Assembly: GCA_002751075.1 (NCBI GenBank) | Contig: NAOQ01000289.1 | Coordinates: 74,544-85,769, forward strand | Origin: Ichthyophonus hoferi | Lineage: Eukaryota > Opisthokonta > Ichthyosporea > Ichthyophonida > Ichthyophonidae | Direction of reading: 5' to 3' | Length of the DNA: 11,226 nucleotides | Shown: in pieces, positions 7,724 through 11,226 of the stretch | Layout: every line of letters begins with the position of its first letter | How positions within the stretch are numbered: the first letter of the stretch is position 1 | Notes under the pieces: model-generated | Told to the model about the DNA's origin: nothing | The model's input: the letters and a program-made list of their open reading frames with translations, nothing else | The model's database searches: none | Made by a program: the position numbers and the translations under genes

Positions 7724-8404
7724 TGAACAACTACAACTAAATGGTAATTTATTCCGTAAACGATTATAGCATAGTCTAGGATGTGTTTAATGTAGTGTAG
7801 TGTATGTAGTGTATATATGATTATATGTACTGTTATTGCTGTTCTTGTAACACTATTATTATTATAATTATTACTATTATTTATTGTTGTAATCATTAAT
7901 CTTCATATGTTTGTATTTAAGTAATTTTTCCTATATTTCCGTTCTTCTACGTTTACATTGAGATTAATTCCTTTAGTTGTATACCTTTCTTTCTCTGTCT
8001 CTTTAAACATCACATTTCTCTATATGGCAGGGCCTTTACTAATCATAGCCGTTATTCACTGGCATGCTAATATGTTACAATGATTCCTTATTTATGTATT
8101 TACTTGTATTGGAATACAACATGTATTGTATTTATTTATCATTAATTCTATTTTTATTAATTCTTAAAAATTAAAACTTATTTTAAATTGATGTAATATT
8201 TTATCATCGTTTAAATTATTTTAAATTATTTTATTATTACATTATATTATGTTAAAACCTCATTTAGATTATTTAAATAGTTTAAGAAAATTTAAAATAT
8301 TATATAATATTTTAATATCTTTAAAAACATTAATTTTTGAAACCTGATTTAGATTAATTAAATATTTTAAAATATCTTAATATTATTTTAATATTTTAAT
8401 AATT

Positions 8405-8425
8405 ATGCCGAGCCGGAACAGCTAG
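8405..8425 (+). promoter_or_regulatory. Six-codon upstream ORF in a GC-rich patch before EIF4E2
   Basis: The ORF ATG CCG AGC CGG AAC AGC TAG lies 86 nt before the EIF4E2 start, inside a GC-rich patch in otherwise A/T-only DNA. A GT at 8429-8430 and the AG at 8507-8508 could bound a small 5' UTR intron. If the patch is transcribed, this ORF could reduce initiation at the main ATG. The start of transcription is not known. Confidence 0.3.
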
Positions 8426-8510
8426 AACGTGTATACTTACTTACTACAAATATAATAATAGTAATATATACATACATATTTACAATATATGTATATTTTT
8501 ATTCGCAGTT

Positions 8511-8963
8511 ATGTTAGGGGTTTATACTAATAATAATACAGACAGTAATTGTTTTAAATGTCCAGTAAAGCAAACCAGTTATAATGATCTTAACAATAAC
8601 AACAACAACAATCTAGACACGAAGCCAAAAACACATCCATTGTATGCATCATTCTGTCTGTGGTATACACATAGAACTCCAGGCACACGGTCACAAGTAA
8701 ACTTTCCAGATAAGCTTGCGCGGGTAGCTGTATATAGAACGGTAAAGATTAATTATTAGAATAATTGTATTTTATGTTAAGAATATTTGGATATATGGGT
8801 TAGTATGTATGTCTATATAGATGTATAGCAAGAATAATTCCTGTTTATATGTGTGACTTTTTTTTATGTTATCTTATTCTCAATCCTTCTTTCTCTTTTT
8901 CTCCCTCTCATATACACACACACTGACACACACATATATATACACATATACACACACACACAC

Positions 8964-9015
<52 letters not shown>

Positions 9016-10997
9016 GTTCCATCTGTGCCCTTAAATACATTTTCTTATTGGCCACCTCTCTTTTATTCTCAGCTGTATATATACCAAGATGCATTCTCGT
9101 GTATATTGTATAAAGTTCTAGTTTTTTTCCAATGATTTTTATTCACATAATCATATGCATAGGCACATATATATACAGGATAATACAGATATATTAGCAC
9201 CAGCCTACATATAGGTATTCCCTTCTCTCTTTATGGAACCACTATACTACTATACTGTACTGTACTATACTATGTTGTACTATATTATACCATACAATAC
9301 AATACAATACAATACTATTTCTATACTATACTATACTGTACTATATTATACTATTCTACACTATACTATATTATATTATACTATACTATATTATACTATG
9401 CTGTGCTATGCTATACTATACTATGCTATATTATATTATACTATTCTACACTATACTATATTATATTATACTATACTATATTATACTATGCTATGCTATG
9501 CTATACTATACTATGCTATATTATATTATACTATTCTACACTATACTATATTATATTATACTATACTATATTATACTATGCTATGCTATGCTATAATATA
9601 CTATGCTATATTATATTATACTATTCTACACTATACTATACTATACTAACTATACTATACTATACTTTGTATGATTTCTGTTTATTACCATATATATACC
9701 ATTTTAAACGTTTCTATTCCTTCTTTTTAGTTGGCTGGAGACTACTAATAGTATTTTATTGTTTTAATCGTGTATATATTGTTTATTCTTTTTAAAAAAT
9801 TATTTCCTTGTGGTCCACTGGTTGTGCTTATATACTTTTATCTTATATGTATATATATATATTGGTCTATCTGTTTATGTTTTTTAATATTAGTATTTTT
9901 TAACCCTTTTATTCTTTTAATTTGATAGGTGGAGGATTTCTGGCAATGTTACAAACATCTACAACGCCCAGATGATCTTAAAGGAATCAGCGACTACCAT
10001 CTATTCAGAGAAGGCATAAGCCCTTTGTGGGAGGTAACTTAATTTTAAATTTGAATTTTAAATTTTAAATTTCAAATTTCATATACTACCATATATTCAG
10101 AGAGTACACATGTCCTCTGTTCGAGGTAATTTAAACTTTAAAATTTAATTTTGAGGGATATAGAGAAGAGGAGAGAAATGTTATGATGCAAGATAAGCAA
10201 ATGAGCATGCCAATATCATATTTTATTATGCAATACTATGTTATGTTATAGTATATCTTTATACAGATCAAATCTTATCATATCATACCATATTTTATCC
10301 TATCTTATCCTATCATATCCAATGATATTAAAATATCACACTGTATCATATTGTATATAGGACGAGGCTAGTAAGTAGGTGGCACAGATTCTTATCAACT
10401 ATTGTGTATCATACACTAATATACACTACATTATACGCTACTAAACCTTATATACATACACTATACACCACTATACACTATATTATACACTACACTACTA
10501 TAAACTATATTGTACACTATACTGTATACTATACACTAACTATACCATATTATACTATGTTGCCAATAGGATGAAGCTAATAAATATGGCGGCAAATGGA
10601 TAGTGCGACTTAGAAAAGGCTTAGCCTCCAGATTATGGGAAGCACTGGTGGGTTCATGCCGTCCTGTTTTGATTGAATTTAATGTTTTTTTTCTATATAT
10701 AATATGGTTCTATTATTATTATTATTATTATTATTATTTATTATTATTATTATTATTATGACCACCATTTCCTATACGAGCATACATCTTATTCCATTCA
10801 CTCTATATTCTGTATACTCTATCCGGTACTAACCTACGCTATGTACTCTATATCCTAAAGATTCTAGCTGTTCTTGGCAACCAGTTCGAAGTAGGTCTGG
10901 AGGTGTGTGGGGCTGTGATCTCAGTGCGCTACAATGAAGACATCATATCGCTATGGAACAGGTCCGCCGATAATAAAGATGCCCTATTAACTATCAA
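8511..10997 (+). CDS. EIF4E2: Class II eIF4E (4EHP/eIF4E2), 4 exons, C-terminus beyond window
   Basis: mRNA 5'-cap-binding protein of the 4EHP type, a translational repressor in animals that binds m7GTP but poorly engages eIF4G. Exons: 8511-8741 (77 codons, donor GTAAAG), 9929-10033 (35 codons), 10570-10647 (26 codons, donor GTGGGT) and 10861-10997 (45 codons plus 2 nt, donor GTAGGT). All visible introns are GT-AG. Conserved blocks: HPLYASFCLWYTHRTPG (42-58), VEDFWQCYKHL (78-88, with the Trp82 dorsal binding surface), YHLFREGISPLWEDEANK with cap-stacking Trp111 and Glu112, GGKWIVRLRKGLASRLWE, and VCGAVISVRYNEDIISLWN. The positions of eIF4E Trp43 and Trp56 hold Phe48 and Phe65, the class II pattern. 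The N-terminus has an Asn run. About 40 C-terminal residues should lie to the right. An AG just before the ATG (8507-8508) suggests a spliced 5' UTR. Confidence 0.95.
8916..8964 (+). repeat. (CA)n/(TA)n microsatellite
   Basis: ACACACAC blocks interrupted by TG and TATATA, directly followed by the (TC)n run, make a compound microsatellite. Confidence 0.92.
8966..9013 (+). repeat. (TC)24 microsatellite
   Basis: An uninterrupted TC run of 24 copies. A perfect run of this length suggests present-day instability. Mirror-symmetric pyrimidine runs can form triplex DNA. The Arg-Glu or Ser-Leu ORFs across it are artefacts. Confidence 0.96.
9236..9670 (+). repeat. (CTATA)n pentamer array with a 90-bp higher-order unit
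   Basis: CTATA-type pentamers fill this part of EIF4E2 intron 1. From 9361 to 9630 they form three consecutive 90-bp units (9361, 9451, 9541) that differ at only two positions, with partial copies on both sides. Ninety is a multiple of 3 and 5, so a frame stays open through the array. This explains the long Tyr/Leu/Ile ORFs. Confidence 0.95.
10085..10129 (+). pseudogene. Decayed duplicate of the end of EIF4E2 exon 2
   Basis: Positions 10085-10129 align without gaps to 9993-10037, the last 41 bases of exon 2 and the first bases of its intron, with 35 of 45 identical. The copy even keeps GAG|GTAA at the donor. Its frame still reads YHIFREYTCPLFE against YHLFREGISPLWE in the real exon, with Phe at the cap-binding Trp. 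It has no acceptor in an equivalent place, so it is probably a silent relic. Confidence 0.7.
10220..10345 (+). repeat. Degenerate (TATCC/TATCA)n tract
   Basis: An imperfect pentanucleotide array in EIF4E2 intron 2. Confidence 0.75.
10400..10555 (+). repeat. Degenerate (TATACACTA)n tract
   Basis: ACTATACAC and TATACACTA blocks in EIF4E2 intron 2, just before the exon 3 acceptor. Confidence 0.75.
10711..10759 (+). repeat. (TAT)n trinucleotide microsatellite
   Basis: About 16 TAT/ATT copies with one interruption near 10738, in EIF4E2 intron 3 (10648-10860). Confidence 0.95.
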
Positions 10998-11226
10998 GTA
11001 GGTATTTATACGTTATATTAGGTAGATCATATTATGTTGTTGTATAGGTGTTATGATAATCAGTGTGTAGTATACTTACTTTTTATAGTAATTGATACCA
11101 TGTTGATTCTATATTGATGCTGCATATGTATGTATATACATACGCAGGACCCGTTTTTTATACGTACGTACTTATACATGGCTACATACCTATACCAATC
11201 TACAAATTCCTATATACACATATAAA
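10998..11226 (+). other. Start of EIF4E2 intron 4, right edge of window
   Basis: The intron begins with GTAGGT. About 230 nt of A+T-rich DNA with TATG repeats follow. A GCAG at 11143-11146 would keep the frame open to the edge, but the translation does not resemble the conserved 4EHP C-terminus. I therefore treat it as intronic. Confidence 0.6.

Larger units (their letters stand above)
7341..8510. promoter_or_regulatory. Divergent promoter region between SFT2 and EIF4E2
   Basis: About 1.17 kb lies between the two start codons and holds no conserved gene that I recognise. It must contain both 5' UTRs and start sites. It includes TATGTATAGTG repeats (about 7400-7440), a T-rich (ATTTT)n tract (7538-7650), three CCAAT boxes (7680-7723), an A/T-only stretch (about 8140-8400) and a GC-rich patch (8406-8430). 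A 19-residue hydrophobic ORF (8024-8083, MAGPLLIIAV...) follows an AG after a pyrimidine stretch, but nothing else supports it. Confidence 0.6.
8742..9928 (+). other. EIF4E2 intron 1
   Basis: A 1187-nt intron holding (CA)n, (TC)24 and a 90-bp higher-order repeat, listed separately. A second strong acceptor-like site (pyrimidines then TTTTTAG) ends at 9730, about 200 nt before the real acceptor. The frame it would open stops after five codons. The real acceptor is the AG at 9927-9928, followed by GTG GAG (Val-Glu), as the family requires. Confidence 0.8.
10034..10569 (+). other. EIF4E2 intron 2
   Basis: A 536-nt intron. It begins with AATTTTAAATTT repeats (10041-10080) and then a decayed copy of the end of exon 2 (10085-10129). 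TATCC/TATCA pentamers follow (about 10220-10345), then TATACACTA repeats (about 10400-10555). The acceptor is the AG at 10568-10569. Confidence 0.8.

Noticed and set aside
8853-9135. ORFs with Ser-Leu, Thr-His or Arg-Glu runs on both strands
   Set aside because: They are readings of the (CA)n and (TC)n microsatellite within EIF4E2 intron 1.
9233-9795. Three long plus-strand Tyr/Leu/Ile ORFs with a 30-residue repeat
   Set aside because: A 90-bp DNA repeat is a multiple of three, so frames remain open without selection. The array is intronic.
4856-10560. A consistent strand rule for the intronic repeats (C-bearing unit always on the sense strand)
   Set aside because: The large arrays at 4856-5400, 6661-6860 and 9236-9670 fit, but tracts at about 4310-4400 and 6900-7130 go the other way.
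11147-11226. Possible EIF4E2 exon 5 after GCAG at 11143-11146
   Set aside because: It keeps the frame open to the edge but gives Thr/Tyr-rich residues that do not resemble the conserved LPP...MEYKTH-type C-terminus.
1-11226. CRISPR array, tRNA, rRNA, transposon or provirus
   Set aside because: The repeats are direct tandem microsatellites without unique spacers. I saw no tRNA cloverleaf, rRNA core, transposase, reverse transcriptase or terminal repeats.

Overview
This window is AT-rich, intron-rich nuclear DNA from a eukaryote, with no bacterial or viral gene organisation. Coding segments are short, moderately GC-rich islands bounded by GT...AG splice sites. They sit among long A+T simple repeats. 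I recognise three conserved genes by splicing exons by eye: a PMS1-type MutL homolog (minus strand, 5' end only), an SFT2-family Golgi membrane protein (minus strand, complete, seven exons) and a class II eIF4E / 4EHP cap-binding protein (plus strand, four exons, last part beyond the window). The EIF4E2/4EHP and PMS1 similarities suggest an animal or a unicellular relative of animals or fungi. The sequence alone does not settle the lineage.

Layout: 25-550, first two coding exons of PMS1 running leftward. 551-703, a (TTATG)n pentanucleotide tract directly upstream of its start codon. 704-2506, A+T-rich intergenic DNA with only weak exon candidates. 2507-2838, a GC-richer block open on both strands, of unresolved gene identity. 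2850-2886, face-to-face polyadenylation signals. 3142-7340, the SFT2 gene read right to left. 7341-8510, a divergent promoter region with three CCAAT boxes, a short GC-rich patch and a tiny upstream ORF. 8511-10997, the EIF4E2 exons read left to right, with the C-terminal exon(s) outside the window.

The introns carry the unusual material. They include a roughly 600-bp hexanucleotide array that is AG-free and stop-free in all sense frames, a 20-bp minisatellite, a 90-bp higher-order repeat in three nearly identical copies, a G-quadruplex motif just after the first SFT2 splice donor, a 30-nt phase-symmetric microexon carrying the SFT2 signature, and a decayed duplicate of the end of EIF4E2 exon 2. 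The three genes are unrelated housekeeping functions (mismatch repair, Golgi traffic, translation control). I see no operon-like logic and no novel multi-gene system. Many long ORFs in the window are translations of microsatellites and are not genes.
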